From Pelomyxa schiedti (Eukaryota; Evosea; Pelobiontida; Pelomyxidae): a stretch of DNA of 64,000 nt. The notes under the pieces are model-generated. The model did not search any database. It was not told the origin of the DNA and saw only the letters and a list, made by a program, of their open reading frames with translations. Each line of letters begins with the position of its first letter. The stretch's first letter is position 1. The DNA is taken from assembly GCA_020536535.1 (NCBI GenBank), contig JAHLWZ010000197.1, forward strand, positions 748 through 64,747, given 5' to 3'. A program made the position numbers and the translations under genes. Below, piece after piece: positions 10,786 through 26,166 of this stretch.

Positions 10786-13263
10786 GTGGGCTACTCCCCG
10801 CAGCACCGGTCGGTGGACTTGGGTTTTTTTTGTGCCTGTGGCGCAGGGGAAACGTCACACCTCGCCACATCTCCCATCAGAAAAAATAAAAAAGTGATTA
10901 CTGCAGCGAAAGCAAACAACAATCAAAACCCCACCAACCGTCAACGCGGCAGAGTTGTTCCTGAAAAAACCTTAAAGATGCAACTCGGAGCTACACACCT
11001 CGGGGCGCCAGAAGAATCATACACCACCAACGCCAACAACTCGTCTCCTGGTCTCCAAGGTACATCGTTTGTGCAGCTGCCCTGTGGCAAATGCCAAACC
11101 AAACTAAATATGCAAGGTGAGTTCTCTTTTGTTGCGGTTGGTAAATTCTTGTCTGGCACAAACTCGGTGGTCTTTCGATGTTTCATGTGCGGCAGTGGTG
11201 TCACAATTTCTCCAGCCGACCTCAAAGCCCCTGAAACAACATCCACCAAAACCAGCCCAAAACCCACCAGCCAGTTGCTGACTCAAGACTTATCCATGGT
11301 GGATTGCAACAGCAACCAGACGTCATCAGCTTCAACAGAAAACTCGGACTCCCAAACGGAATTAAACACGGGCAAACGCAATCATACAAAGGCAGAGACG
11401 CCCATGGACGACAACAGCAACGAGACACTGGTGTCTCCGGTACAATCTGTTGCCACATCCACAACTGCAGCCACCAAGCCGCTGGCTTCTTCGCCACCAA
11501 ACACCGCAACAAAACAGCGAGGCATAAAGAAATCACCTGTGGGCATAAAGCAGTTCCTGTCACCACTTTTCATCCAGAAGAAAGACTCAGCACCAGGACT
11601 CCCCAAGAAGGCGTCATACAGCCCAAAGTTCCCACTGAGGCTCAAAGTAGTTCGATCTGACTGTGTGCCACCTTGCGTTCCACGTGTTGGATTGCACAAT
11701 GGACAGACCTTGATTGGTGTCCCTGATCGCACAGCCGTGGACTTCAGGATCGTGAACATCACGAGAGTGCAGGATGGAAACAGGGAAAAATATGAAGGAA
11801 ATTTGAAGCTTGCCTTGTACGTGAAGAATGGTGAATCTTTTGTGGTAACTGGCACCAGATTTCGTGTGTTTCGTCCCCCTCCCCCCTCCCTCTTCCTGCT
11901 TTTTAACACCATTTCCACAGTGACATCAACGAAACTAAAGAACACACCTCAGTCCCAAAGACCTTGTGAACAACGGGCATTTGAAATGGATCCAGTGATG
12001 ACGCTCCCCTCCATGCTTCTTGCTGAGCAGTTGTGGCAACGTCTTACCAAGGGTGCCCCATCTCTACAAGTTGCAACCCTTGATAAGTTGTATCCCTGTT
12101 TTCCACATGAACAAGGACTGCAAATGTGGAGCTCCAACGACATCAATTCGAGTAACATTTCTGTTTCTTTGGTTCCTTGCCAACAATTCTCTCACAACAA
12201 ACACACAGTTTTCCCAGGTGCGACCATCACAAAGGAGAAATTCTTCCAGCTGTGCACGTTCTGGCTGTCAGAAGCGAATCCCGCAGTTGTTTCCTTTGAT
12301 ATGGTGAGCCTTGACACCCAACAATTAATCCAATACAGTTTTTTCTCACTCTGAAACCCCCCTCACAACAGGTGTCAGTCGAATATTGGAGATCACACAG
12401 GTGTGTAGTGCCAAACAACACTTTCTTTTTGCTCATTTCTCCATCACCTGCAGTTGGATATGTGGGTTCTTTGATGACAACGACTATGAGAGACTCTTTT
12501 CAGTGTTTCCAGACCACACCCTGCTTCACTTCTGCAATAAATTTTCAGGGAGATATGTGCTCAAGTGCTCACCAACACAGGAAGAATTCTCTATATTTTA
12601 CAAAGAACGTGACAGCCCATACATGGTGGCAGCACATGAAGGAACACTCATACACGTCAAGCTGCACAGCACCCCAATAACAAGTTCATCCACTGGAATA
12701 CCACCAGTGCAGATGCCAGGATGGTACGTGCCTGTGCCAATTGGAACTCTGCCCTCATTCTTCCCATCACTCCAAGAGGTGATTGAGAGCATCCTCCCTG
12801 TTTGTCATGGCTGGATCACCCGTGAAATACTCCAAGGTTATGTTTACAAGAAACAACACCACCTTCTGTAATGCTGTCTAAGATAACACATGAATTCCAA
12901 ATGCAACTGTGGAAGTTGATGATGAAGAGTTCCTCCACCAAAAAGAAGCCAGCACCGAGTTTCCAACCCAGGCCAAAATCCAAACAACCACTATTGTTCA
13001 CCCAACTGGGAATGACAGATATGGGATTGGGAGGAATGAATGGTGGCCACTATGGTGGGTTATTTGGTTTGTGTGCTTTGTTTGTTTTGGGTTGTTATGT
13101 GTGTGTGGCTTGATGGAGGTTTGGCAGTTCTGGTACCATACCAGTATCTTGTGCTGGAAATGCTGACCATCCATCATCCACTGCCCCAACGTGTCTGAAT
13201 CCAGTCTCTTCCTTGGTTTCATACCCAGGCTTTTCCAGTCTGGGAAAGAAAAAACGAATTTGA
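10786..13263 (+). CDS. Divergent STAT-like protein with linker-SH2 region and N-terminal Cys4 motif
   Basis: Probable signal-dependent transcription factor. Exons ending/starting at 11863/11921, 12151/12218, 12303/12372, 12400/12454, 12841/12883 and 13058/13128 keep frame and give 707 residues from the ATG at 10786 or 643 from 10978; which start is used is unclear. A possible zinc knuckle (LPCGKCQTKL...FRCFMCGSG) resembles LSD1-type fingers. A Ser/Thr/Asn-rich stretch follows, then a beta-rich region that could be the DNA-binding fold. Next is a STAT-type linker (ITKEKFFQLCTFW) running into SH2-like sequence (WICGFFDDNDYERL, then DHTLLHFCNKFSGRYVL). In STATs that strand reads GTFLLRFS; here the phosphotyrosine-binding Arg is His. 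No C-terminal tyrosine site is evident. The STAT call rests on motif order, not a search. Confidence 0.5.
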
Positions 13264-14229
13264 AGGGAGTTGGTGCAACAAATGGGATGGGGATTCCAGA
13301 AAAAAAAAAACAGTAACAAGATGCTATGAAGACAATTAATACATTTTAGACCCTGAGCCTATTGATGACCCTTCAGCTATTGCAATTACTAACAACAAGA
13401 TGGGAAACTCACTGCAATAGCTAAGCAACACCCTCCCACTTTTTTTTTTCACACAACCTCCCACCACTTTTTTTTGCAAAAAAGTACACTTCAAGACAGT
13501 ACTGTCCTTCAACACCACAATGGGCATGTTTTCCCAGCTCTGAATTATTTTAAAGAGGATTGTCTCAGAAAACAAGAGTGCCACCATGGACACCCATGTC
13601 TAGAGTGTGCACCATGGGTGTCTACAGTGTGTTTTGCTTTGCTTGGTCACTCTGTTTTTACACAACATGCCTGTTGTCTTTCTTGTCCTTATCTTCCTTC
13701 TCCATGTTTCAGGAGGCCTGTGTTTTGTGTGATTGGGGACCCCATTGAGTGAGGCTGCCTTACACCCCAAAAACAGAGGAGTTTGCGGATTTACAACATG
13801 GTTAATTACAAGCACCACCACCTGTAAGAATAACACATAAGCAATTACAGCTGGTTGATTATTTTATCTTTGGCACTTTTAAACCGAGCAAGGTTCTGAA
13901 AGGAATGGAGAATAACCAAAGATGCCAGCCAGTAGTTTGATTGCACACTGACAACTCTTCTGAATGGTGGTATCTTCCACAGTTGATTCTGAGGAGGCTC
14001 TAGTATCATCAATGAATGCTCTCCACAGCATTTGTCAGAGAGCTTGGGAAACTTAGTTCAGGACATTCAGAGGAATGGCTGGAGCATTCATTCTAATGGC
14101 TTTTCCTTGAATCCCCCACCATTGTACCACAGAAAGATTGTAAATAGGAATAATAACAAAAATAATTCTTCTTGATAGACACACACACAACTCAAATGGG
14201 AACAAGAGTCTTATCACATTCCCCACTGA
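13264..14229. other. Non-coding region after the STAT-like gene
   Basis: Nearly 1 kb with no open frame showing family features. It has poly-T and poly-A runs and AT-rich stretches. Given the decayed copy just downstream, part of it may be a more degraded piece of the same duplication. Confidence 0.35.
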
Positions 14230-14403
14230 TGTCAGATCATCTTCACCACCCATTACACAGATGTCATGGTGTAAACCCCATGGGATTTGGAACTGTGCCC
14301 ACGTTCTTCCCATCACTCCCAAGCGGATCTAGAGCCTCCTCCTTGTATTCTGCCTTCGCCCCTTGGAATGCTCCGAGGTTTTGTGTCTAAAAGGCAACAC
14401 CAA
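14230..14403 (+). pseudogene. Decayed duplicate of the 3' part of the STAT-like gene
   Basis: This stretch aligns with 12690-12860 of the STAT-like gene. The best block is TTCTTCCCATCACTCC, preceded in both by GGAACT.TGCCC and followed in both by a GAG-rich then CCTCC segment. A later block CTCC.AGGTT.TGT matches the end of the coding exon and the start of the following intron (12842). Frame is lost by substitutions and small gaps. It is a truncated tandem relic about 1.5 kb downstream of its source. Confidence 0.65.
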
Positions 14404-14484
14404 TGATGGGGCTGCTTGTTCCGAAATTTTTTCGCCTCTGATCACTCTTCAGCGAAAGTCAGCTCTTTTGGGTTCCTTTTTTCC

Positions 14485-16589
14485 ATGTCGCTCGGTCCGG
14501 CTTATGGGCGAGGCCTTCTCAAAGGGGACGGCGACCATCTCAACGTCGCAATTGAACTGAAGACCACCACTGTGACTCTGCACACAAGGGGCGAGCAGGG
14601 AGACGCAGGGGATTCAACAACATCGCCACAGCCGAGTGACGGTACCAACAGCAACGATCCCACAATAGCCCCAAGTCCGAGCGGCAGTGCCCACAAAACA
14701 GACCCCGAAAGTGTGGTGGGAGGGGAGGAGAAGGACGGAGGGGGAGGAGGCAACACGGTGGCAGGGGGGGATGCTCGACCGCCTCGGGGTCAGAGGCCGA
14801 GCGGTTCCTCGATGTTTTCCGCTGTGGCCAACTTTAGCAACACTATTTTGGGAGCTGGGATGCTGGGAATCCCGTTTGCTTTTGCACAGTTGGGTCTCAT
14901 TCCTGGAATAATGTACGTACCATCTTTTCCTAGTAGCATGCATATGCTTTTTTTTTTTAAAGAAGTATTTTGTACTCATTCTGGACAGATTACTGGTTGT
15001 GTTTGGTGGGTTGTCATTATCTGGACTTCATTTACTCTCGTGTTGTGGAAATAAGAATGAGCAGCACATGCAAGAAGGCAGCACCTTAAGTGAAGTCAAC
15101 TACTACTCTGTTGCTTTTATGGTCAGTTTTCATTTTTGTTTGATAAATACCGAATGGTGCCATTTTCTGTTCCAATTGATAATATCTAGATCATTTTAAG
15201 GTGCATAGAAGATTGCCAATTGTTGTTGACCTTGCAGTTGCGATCAAGTGCCTTGGAGTCCTGATATCTTACCTTATTATTGCCAGTACTTTTTCGTTAT
15301 TTTTATTGCCAGTCTAAGTAACGGAAAAGGTGATCTACTTCCTGCTATTATCGCCAATATCTGGAGTGACAGTCCTTCTTTCCTTCAAGATTACCGCTTC
15401 TGGCAGCCAGTTGTCTGGGCGTTTGCCATGGCTCCACTGTCTTTTTTAAAAAAGATTGATTCCCTGAAATATGCCTCGTAAGTTTCAAGCTTGAATCAGA
15501 ACATAAGCTAATCTCCCCTCAGTGTAGGCGCCCTCATATCTGTCCTTTACCTGGTTGCGTTGACTACTACTATTTTCTTCATGAAATCAGTCGAGGGTGA
15601 CCCAATAGAGCTATTCACTCTTTCCATAAAAGCTGTTGCTGTTATCCCAATATTTGTGTTTGCTTATACGTGCCATCAAAATGTATTCCAGCTATCCACC
15701 CTCAGCGGGTTTTCCATTAATATCTCTCCAGTTATTTACAATCTTCTCTGAGTTAGGATATGATCGATATAGGAGGGTCAACATTGCAATACTTACTTCT
15801 ATTACCTTTGCTGGAGGTTTGTAGACACAGATTGCATACGTTTTTTCCATCTCAGAACCTCCTAGCAATGTACATTACAATTGGTTCCATGGGGTATTCT
15901 ACAATTGGCCCTGGTGTAAAATCCAATGTAATAAACAGCTGTATGTCTGTTTCTTCTTTTTACCGAGTCTTTTCTCTGAAAATATCCTAGATCCCACTGA
16001 CATGCCAGCTGTCACTGTGGCAAGAGTATTCATAGTATTCTTGGTTACCTTGTCATATCCAGTTTCGTGCTTACCTCACTCTTCAATATCCTCACCTTTC
16101 TTTCAGTTGCTTCTGCATCCTTCTCGCAAGTGCTTCGATTCATTGTTTTTCAGTAGCAAGCCCGCAACATGGTGGCCAAGGCTCAGGCATCTGATTATCA
16201 CTGTAGCTCTTCTTATGACCAGTTTTTTGATTGCTTTCTTCTTCAGAAAGCTGGATGTTGTATGTTTGTCAACATGATTTTCCTTAGTGTTCACCACGCC
16301 AGGTACTTGGTCTCGTTGGAGCCACAGGAGGAACCCTCATCTGCTTCATCTTGCCTGGATCATTCTACTTGTTTGTAGTCTTCATATCACTTTATCACTG
16401 ACACCAATTAGCCGGCTCCATCCACTACCTCGATTCCATTTCCGGCGTATCATGGCATTTCTATTGGCACTCTTTGGTGTTATTATGGCATTAGTTTGTG
16501 TTACCACAATTTTGGTCAACGAGTTCTTCTTCAAAAGACAACCCACACCAACCAACTCCACGTCTCTTTCTTCATTCAGTGCCACATAA
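14485..16589 (+). CDS. AAAP-family amino acid transporter (AVT/SLC38 type)
   Basis: Proton- or sodium-coupled amino acid permease, probably of the vacuole or plasma membrane. Exons 14485-14912, 14989-15121, 15201-15285, 15330-15477, 15523-15682, 15732-15816, 15866-15940, 15991-16061, 16107-16259, 16303-16370 and 16412-16589 total 1584 nt, giving 527 residues. After a hydrophilic Gly/Ser/Thr-rich N-terminus of about 110 residues, the family signature begins (NFSNTILGAGMLGIPFAFAQ, TM1). Other hallmarks are VVDLAVAIKCLGVLISYLI, PLSFLKKIDSLKYASV, FVFAYTCHQNLFTIFSEL and GYSTIGPGVKSNVINSYP. About eleven hydrophobic segments are present. The acceptor near 15200 has an in-frame alternative at 15191 that would add four residues. 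Confidence 0.92.
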
Positions 16590-16683
16590 AATAGCACCAT
16601 ACATACTGTCTCTATTTATTCTAAAATTTTCGAGTTTTCTATTCTGTCTTTGAATGAAAGTCAAAGAAATTTTTTTATTTCCA

Positions 16684-19068
16684 CTAGGAGCGGGATACAA
16701 GTTTACGTGTGAGGTTTCTTGTTCCCAGAATGCGAATGACAGAGGAATCAGGCCCTCCAATGTGATCATCTTTCTTCATCACTCTAATCTCAACCTTGGT
16801 CGGAGCTACTGACTTTGTTTCCGCGGTGGAGGTAACTGCCGATTCTGCATACACATATTCGCCATCAACAAGGCCCAGGAACTTGACTGTGTCAAACAGC
16901 ATGCCTACAGTGCAACCCTGCCGCATCACGACGCATTCTCGGAGTCCTGGGGCTGTGAGTGTGGCTGCGGATACTGGGTCACACCCAATGGGAGCAAAGG
17001 TCTCAAAGTCACAGATGGGGTAGGCAACACATGGAGGCCGGAGTGATATGGCTGCAGTGAGTGCTTTTCCAACTCCGGTGGAGAGGGGTGCTGTTGCTGG
17101 GATAGTTGAGGTTGCGGTTGCGGAGGTTGTTGGGGATGTGGGTTGTGTAATTCCAAGAACGGTCATCAGTTGCGGACAGAATATTCTTACAAGCCGGTGA
17201 ACTTCCTCAAGCTGTTTGGGTCCCTCTGGTATTCCGGAAGCTGTTGCTGCTGCCAGGGCCAGTCTATTGACTGAAGCATTGGGAGTGGAACCTGTTGTGG
17301 TGAGCCGAGCTTTCAAGTTTGCTATAAGTAAGTCGGCCAAAGCACAGACTTCCTCACATCTCTCATGTGGATAAGCTACTTTAACGCGGGCAATGTTGGC
17401 TGCTGAACTGGGTCGATCGCACTTGTTCAGTGCCACTAAAATGGGAAATCTAACTCTCAGGAAGTGCGCAACAATGCTGTGCAGATGAGAGGCTGTCCAC
17501 TCCGTAATTGGAAGTCCGTTGAGTTGCATCAAATGAGTGTTTACCCCAGCGCGTTGCAGGGAATAGTTCACCATAGCACGGTCCGCATCATAACCTGATT
17601 CCTGATTAAATAAAAAAAGCGGGAACAAAAGTGTCTTACCCGAGAACATATCCATTAGCTTCTGAGGTTTCCTCACAATGGCAGACCATTTGGCGCAAAC
17701 ATTTTGAAAGATCCACAGATGTAGCTCTTCCCGTACCCAAGCAATGTCTTTTACAGGATCACCTTCGGCGTCAGGACTGAACCTCCCTTCCGAATCTACA
17801 AAGAGAACAAATAAAATATGGAGAAGAGAAGGAATATGAGATGGACTGCGAGCTAAGCATAAGAACCTTGCCCGTCTCTCCAGAGGAATCAACAACATGA
17901 ATCAGAACGTCAGCACGTCGTACATCATTAAGGAACTGATTTCCTCGTCCTCTTCCCTTGTAGGCACCAGGTACCAAGCCTGCTACATCCGTAAAAGACA
18001 CTGGTATATATCGCATTCCAGGTGGGGCACCACCATTGGCCGCACCGATTTGCTCTGCATAACATGATAATGACCTGGCACCAGCTCTTTTTAGACTTTC
18101 ACACATGCATTGAACAGCAACTGCTCCAGGTGAATTATTTGGGGTGATTGTAGTAAATGGGTGAGCAGCCATTTTGGCAGACTTCCCTATTGTATGAACA
18201 GGGTCATTTGGGCCAACTGAATCGATCAATTTTGCAGAAGCATTGAATAATGTGCTTTTCCCAGAAGATGGTTTTCCCACGAAGCCAATCACATAGTTCC
18301 AAGTACCGTGTTCTGGACCACCCATTGATTGCAGACTTACATCAGATACAGTGTGGTCCGCAGCCGCAGCAGAAGCTTCTGTAATTGCAGCCGAGAAATC
18401 AGCATCTTGTATTTCCCACCAACGTGTCTGTGTCGGGTTCTTTTTTTCAAAACCACAAGGACCTTGTTAGTTATGAAGAACGAAAAAATAGGGAGGGGAC
18501 TCTCCACTTACAGGGGGGGCATTAGCAGAATCCGGCGACGGAGCAGAAGCTACAGTAGAACCACTTTCCAGAGGTTGAGAATTCAAGCTCCCGGGAATCC
18601 CCTGAGACTGAGGCTGAGATGCCGCCGATCCCACAGCCCCAGTCTCCGACGTAGACGATGAAGACGACGCTTGCTGCTGAGGAGACGGCGGAGAGGCCAG
18701 CCACTCCTGAACGGCGGAAACGAGCTCGAATATGATGGGCTCGTCCGACGCGCGCGAGGAGCGCAGAGACGCGAGCTGGGATTTCGCGAAGGCTTCGAGC
18801 TGTACGTCCGACTGCGTAAGGCGGTCGGTTCGTACGGCGACCGCTGGCGCTGGCTTGGACGCCGAAGAATACTGCTGCGGGATTCTGAATACCAACAACA
18901 GACGAGGAGACACCCGAATGCTGCGTTTGGTGTTGTCGAGTTACTATGGGGGTTGGTCGGGAAAAGAAAAACACACCTAAAGCAATATTTGTAGGGCTTG
19001 GTGGCTTCCAGGGGCGTAAAGTCGTCACCGTAAATGGCCGGCAGTACCTCTTCCACTTCGGATTGCAT
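16684..19068 (-). CDS. RWD domain fused to a YchF/Ygr210-type GTPase
   Basis: Exons (transcript order) 19068-18977, 18884-18512, 18427-17872, 17795-17640 and 17594-16684 sum to 2088 nt (695 residues). Residues 1-125 form an RWD fold (SEVEEVLPAIYGDDF; PIIFELVSAVQEWL). A Ser/Gln/Ala-rich linker follows, then a GTPase domain with G1 GKPSSGKST, G3 DVAGLVPG and G4 NKCD, an inserted helical domain (EELHLWIFQNVCAKW), and a TGS-like C-terminus, as in yeast Ygr210c, an Obg-family relative. Intron 17796-17871 is GC-AG (GCAAGG donor). The alternative is two genes: an RWD protein stopping at 18467 by read-through of the second intron, and a GTPase starting at ATG 18325. The good GTAAGT donor and a frame open from the acceptor at 18427 into the GTPase favour fusion. 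Confidence 0.7.
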
Positions 19069-19175
19069 TGGACCAGGATTAGGAAAAAAAGCGAAGTCCG
19101 TGATTTCGTTGAAACCAGCGTGATCAGGAAGATCCTCCGCTCGAATTACCAACTGCAAGGTTTGTTTTTACTGGG

Positions 19176-22444
<3,269 letters not shown>

Positions 22445-22695
22445 TTTTTTCCTGTTTGTTCAGCGGTGACCTTTATATCGTTTTTCGTGGAAATCCAAAA
22501 AAACCCAAAGAACTGTTCGTTTCTTTCCTTTCAGAGATCGGTACTTGTTTTCTCCTGATTTGTAAAAGCCGACATTCAAATGAGGTCAAGGCACAAGGGA
22601 TAACAACCAGGAAAAGAAAAAGGAGTAAAAAAAGAGGAGTGCCTGTATTTAAGTATATTTTTGCAAGTGCCCTGAACTCTCTGCCTTCCTCTGTT

Positions 22696-25600
22696 CTAGA
22701 AGGAAGGTTCTCCAATGCGGGGGTTGACAATGGTGCTGTCCCACTGCTCTTTGTTTACGCGGTAGTCTTCTTTGAACTCTTCAATACCCTGGAAGAGGCC
22801 CTCACAGCTGGGGCGAAGGTCTTGATCCTTGACAATACACTGCCGGATCATGGCGGCCTGATTTTGATGTTACAAAGCTTGTTGTAGTGGATTTATTTAA
22901 TACCAGTGGTGGAGGAGTAGAGGGAGGGATAGTTGGCCTCAGTCCTTGCTTGGCTGTCTTGATAATAATTTGATAGTCCATCTTCAGTTCGGGAAACTCC
23001 TAAGCTTACATTAGACTTGTCCCAACTCCCGAAATTTAGAATGATACCGCATATGGTCTTTGATATTTTTGGTTAATGCACCGGTAAACAAGTTCCCACA
23101 GGAGGATGCCAATGCTCTACGAGAAGTGAGGCCCAAGAAAACTGTATTAAGTGAACTCACAAAAACATCAGATTTGGCTGTATATCTGGCGCCGAAATAC
23201 ACTTCAGGTGCTTTGTGTGGTAAGGATAAATTTAAGGCATTTTCTCTCAACCTGCGTATGCATAAGTGCCTCGAAGTCTTTGAAGAGTTTTCATGTTACT
23301 TCCAGTATCAAATCGACTGAGACCTATTTGAATTATTGGGAAAAGACGGACTGCTTTGAGTAGCATACCAAAGTCGCAAACCTAATACAAGGTTTGTTTA
23401 AAGGCCTATGAGAGAGGAAGGAAACCTTGACGTGCCACTCTTTTGTAACAAGGAGATTAAGTGACTTCAAGTCTCGGTGCAGGATCTGTGGATCATGAGA
23501 ATGAAGAGCTCTCATTCCCATGAGCAACTGTGATGCAAAATGGAACACTTGCGGCCAGGCAATCTCAGCAACGCCTTTGCTGTTTTGGTTGTTAATTTCC
23601 TTTCAATAGTTTGTGGATTGAAGAACCTCAACACATCATAAAGACTGCCTCTAGCACAGAACTCCATGACCATGCACAGCTTATCACCCACAGCTTTGTC
23701 TGCCATGATGGCACCAAAAAGTTTGACAATGTGAGGAGAGCTTATAGAGCTATAAAACAAAAAGTTAGTACCAAAGGTTGATAAGTAATTGTAACCTAAT
23801 GATATCGAATTCTTGCTTGAACTCTTCGATTTCTTTGGTAGCACCAGCTTTTAAAACCTAAGGATTGGGATTTGTGGGAGAAGGTATGTGCTTTGCGGTT
23901 ACCTTGATGGCCACAACGTGATTTTTGTACAAGCCTCTGTACACCTTACCTGAATAAGATAAATGTAAGGTTTGGTGAGATGCATAGAAACAATACCGGC
24001 GGCACCCTGCCCGAGAAGTTCTGTGAACTCCACTTCACCTTCGGTGATCAACCACTGCTTAGTACCGGCTATAAGGGATGAATGGAAGAAAGCAGCAAGA
24101 AGGAGGGTTTAAACATGTTAGAGAATTCCTGAAATCAGAAGCGTCTGCCGGTCTGGTTGGTTCTGCAGCCTCAACCGCAGCAGTAGATGGATCCACATCA
24201 GCTGGAAAAAAATTGGTTCAACTCAAGTGTGGGTAGCAAAGTACTTAGTTTCTTAAATTCCTGAACAAGTCGGAGACGAAGACCAGCAGGTTGTATATCT
24301 AGCTTTTGTAAAGCCTGCAAAAGTTAATGCTTATTAATTCTTGCATGAAAATTACAGGTTCAGTGAGTTCACGAAGTTTCCATTTGAAAAGATTGCTTTT
24401 TATCAGAATGTTCTTCACATTTGTCAACTGGTCCGCATATTCAGGAATCGGGAGTGTATCCACATATTGAGCGAGGTCTTATTTGACTGTTATAAATGAT
24501 ACCACAACTACATTACAACCTTGATACTCTGTAAGTTTTTGAAGTACAGGTGCAAATGATAGTGTCCTGCACAAGTCCATTGCGGTTCTCCCTTTGTCAT
24601 CCTGTAAAAGACGTGGTTGAAAGGAGTTCTTATATATGGAATTCATGTAGTTGTCGAAAATGTACCAGTGCCGTGAGTAAGCTGGCGTCACCTTGGATCA
24701 GAATGGACACCAAGTCCGTTCTGCAAAAATACATAGAATAATGCAACGCTGTTCCCCCTCGAAGTGCTGCAGCGTTCACTTGGGCACCATTGGCAATTAA
24801 GTGTTCCACGAGCATGATACGAATACTGTTGTTGAAGACTGCCTGTTGAAAGTGAGTGTGAGGACGCTTCGGGACAGTAACCTTGTGAAGGGGCGTTTCA
24901 TGTTGCTTATTCCTGGCATTGACATCAGCTCTTTTAGCAATCAAAAGATTGAAAGCTTCCTCGAAGTTGGGGTTTCGGAAAAACTGGCAGAACGCATGGA
25001 GAGCAGTGTTAGAGTCAACGTTTGTTATGTCCGCACGAACAGCTGTGTTACAAGAGGGTTCAGTGAAGCAAGTGCTGGGGAGTGAAAATTCTACCTGGGT
25101 GTGACAACAATGTTAAGATGATGTGCTCGTTTTCCCAAGCAGCACAAGCCCTGTGCAAAGGTGTATCGCCTCTGGGGAGCAAAAAACAAAACGGAAAAAA
25201 GACAAATGGAACAAATGCGAATAAATTAAGAAAAGGGGCAGAATAAGAAAGGAACGTTACCGTTTATCTTGTGCATTAGGATCGATTTTAGGATTTTCAA
25301 GGCAGTTCATGATAGTAAGTAAATCACGGTGCTTAACAGCTCGGAAAAGAGGATTCTGTGAATAATGAGAACTCTTTGAGGGGAAGAATACCCAAAAACC
25401 TTGGGTTTTGCCCCCTTCTTTGGCACGTGTGCATCCTTGGTCTTTCTTGGGAATAAATACAAGCGCAAATGAAGCTCTCCACTAGCTTTGTCACCCTACT
25501 GGTGAGTTGATGACATGCATCTGAAATTAACGAAATACCTCTGCCAAAGCCTCAAGGGCGTACCACTTATCATGAAGGGTGTTGTAGGGTTGCAAGCTGC

Positions 25601-26166
25601 TGACTGGAATATGAACAATGCCCAAATGGTCATCTTCAAGATTTAAGACTTGAAGAATTGCCAGCATTGTGTCATACCTTTTAAAATCATGGCGTGGTCA
25701 AAAATTTCACAAACAATTTCAGTGGTTTCTCTTGCAATCAAACTGAAGGGAAGTTGAAAAGTTGGAATGTGCAACCAAACAGTCATACAATTTGAATCGG
25801 GCATCCTCAAAGCGTGGGCTCTGTTGATTTGGTTATTTGTTTGTGAGCGTAGTCAAATAGGAAAAGACCAAAGTATGCCTAGCAGTTTTTGTCTTTTTTT
25901 TCTTGCCTCCAACAGTTACAACCACCTACGCACAATCACAAATTCCCAATAAAGCTTTTTGAGGAGATTTACATAGGGGTCACTGACACCTGTGGGATCC
26001 GCAGGAACTAGGCCCTTTGCCTCCACAACTGCGAAAAGGAAAGAAAAAAAACCAAGCAAAGGAGACAGTGTTGGTACCAACACAAACAACCAAGAGTAGC
26101 GGGGAAAGGGAAAAAAAAAAAAATACTTTCGATGAGCAGAGTTTCACAGTCTTCTGCCGTCGCCAT
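22696..26166 (-). CDS. C2-ankyrin-protein kinase (TKL-like)
   Basis: Signalling kinase. The start is ATG at 26166. The C2 domain, rebuilt across several short introns, shows VEAKGLVPADPTGVSDPY, VVVTVGGKKKKTKTARHTL and GIVHIPVSSLQPYNTLHDKW, so it probably binds membrane. Ankyrin repeats follow (NPLFRAVKHRDLLTIMNCL; AQDKRGDTPLHRACAAW; ANGAQVNAAALRGGTALHY; DDKGRTAMDL). The kinase has the VAIK lysine (NHVVAIKVLKAG), hinge MEFCARGSLYDVL, catalytic loop HRDLKSLNLLVT, APE (KAPEVYFGARYTAKSDVF) and a C-lobe ending IRQCIVKDQDLRPSC. The TKL-like assignment is by overall pattern. The DFG region falls at an exon edge I did not resolve. The stop at 22698-22696 lies 252 bp upstream of the ArfGAP start. The complete domain order is seen, but not every exon boundary. 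Confidence 0.85.
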
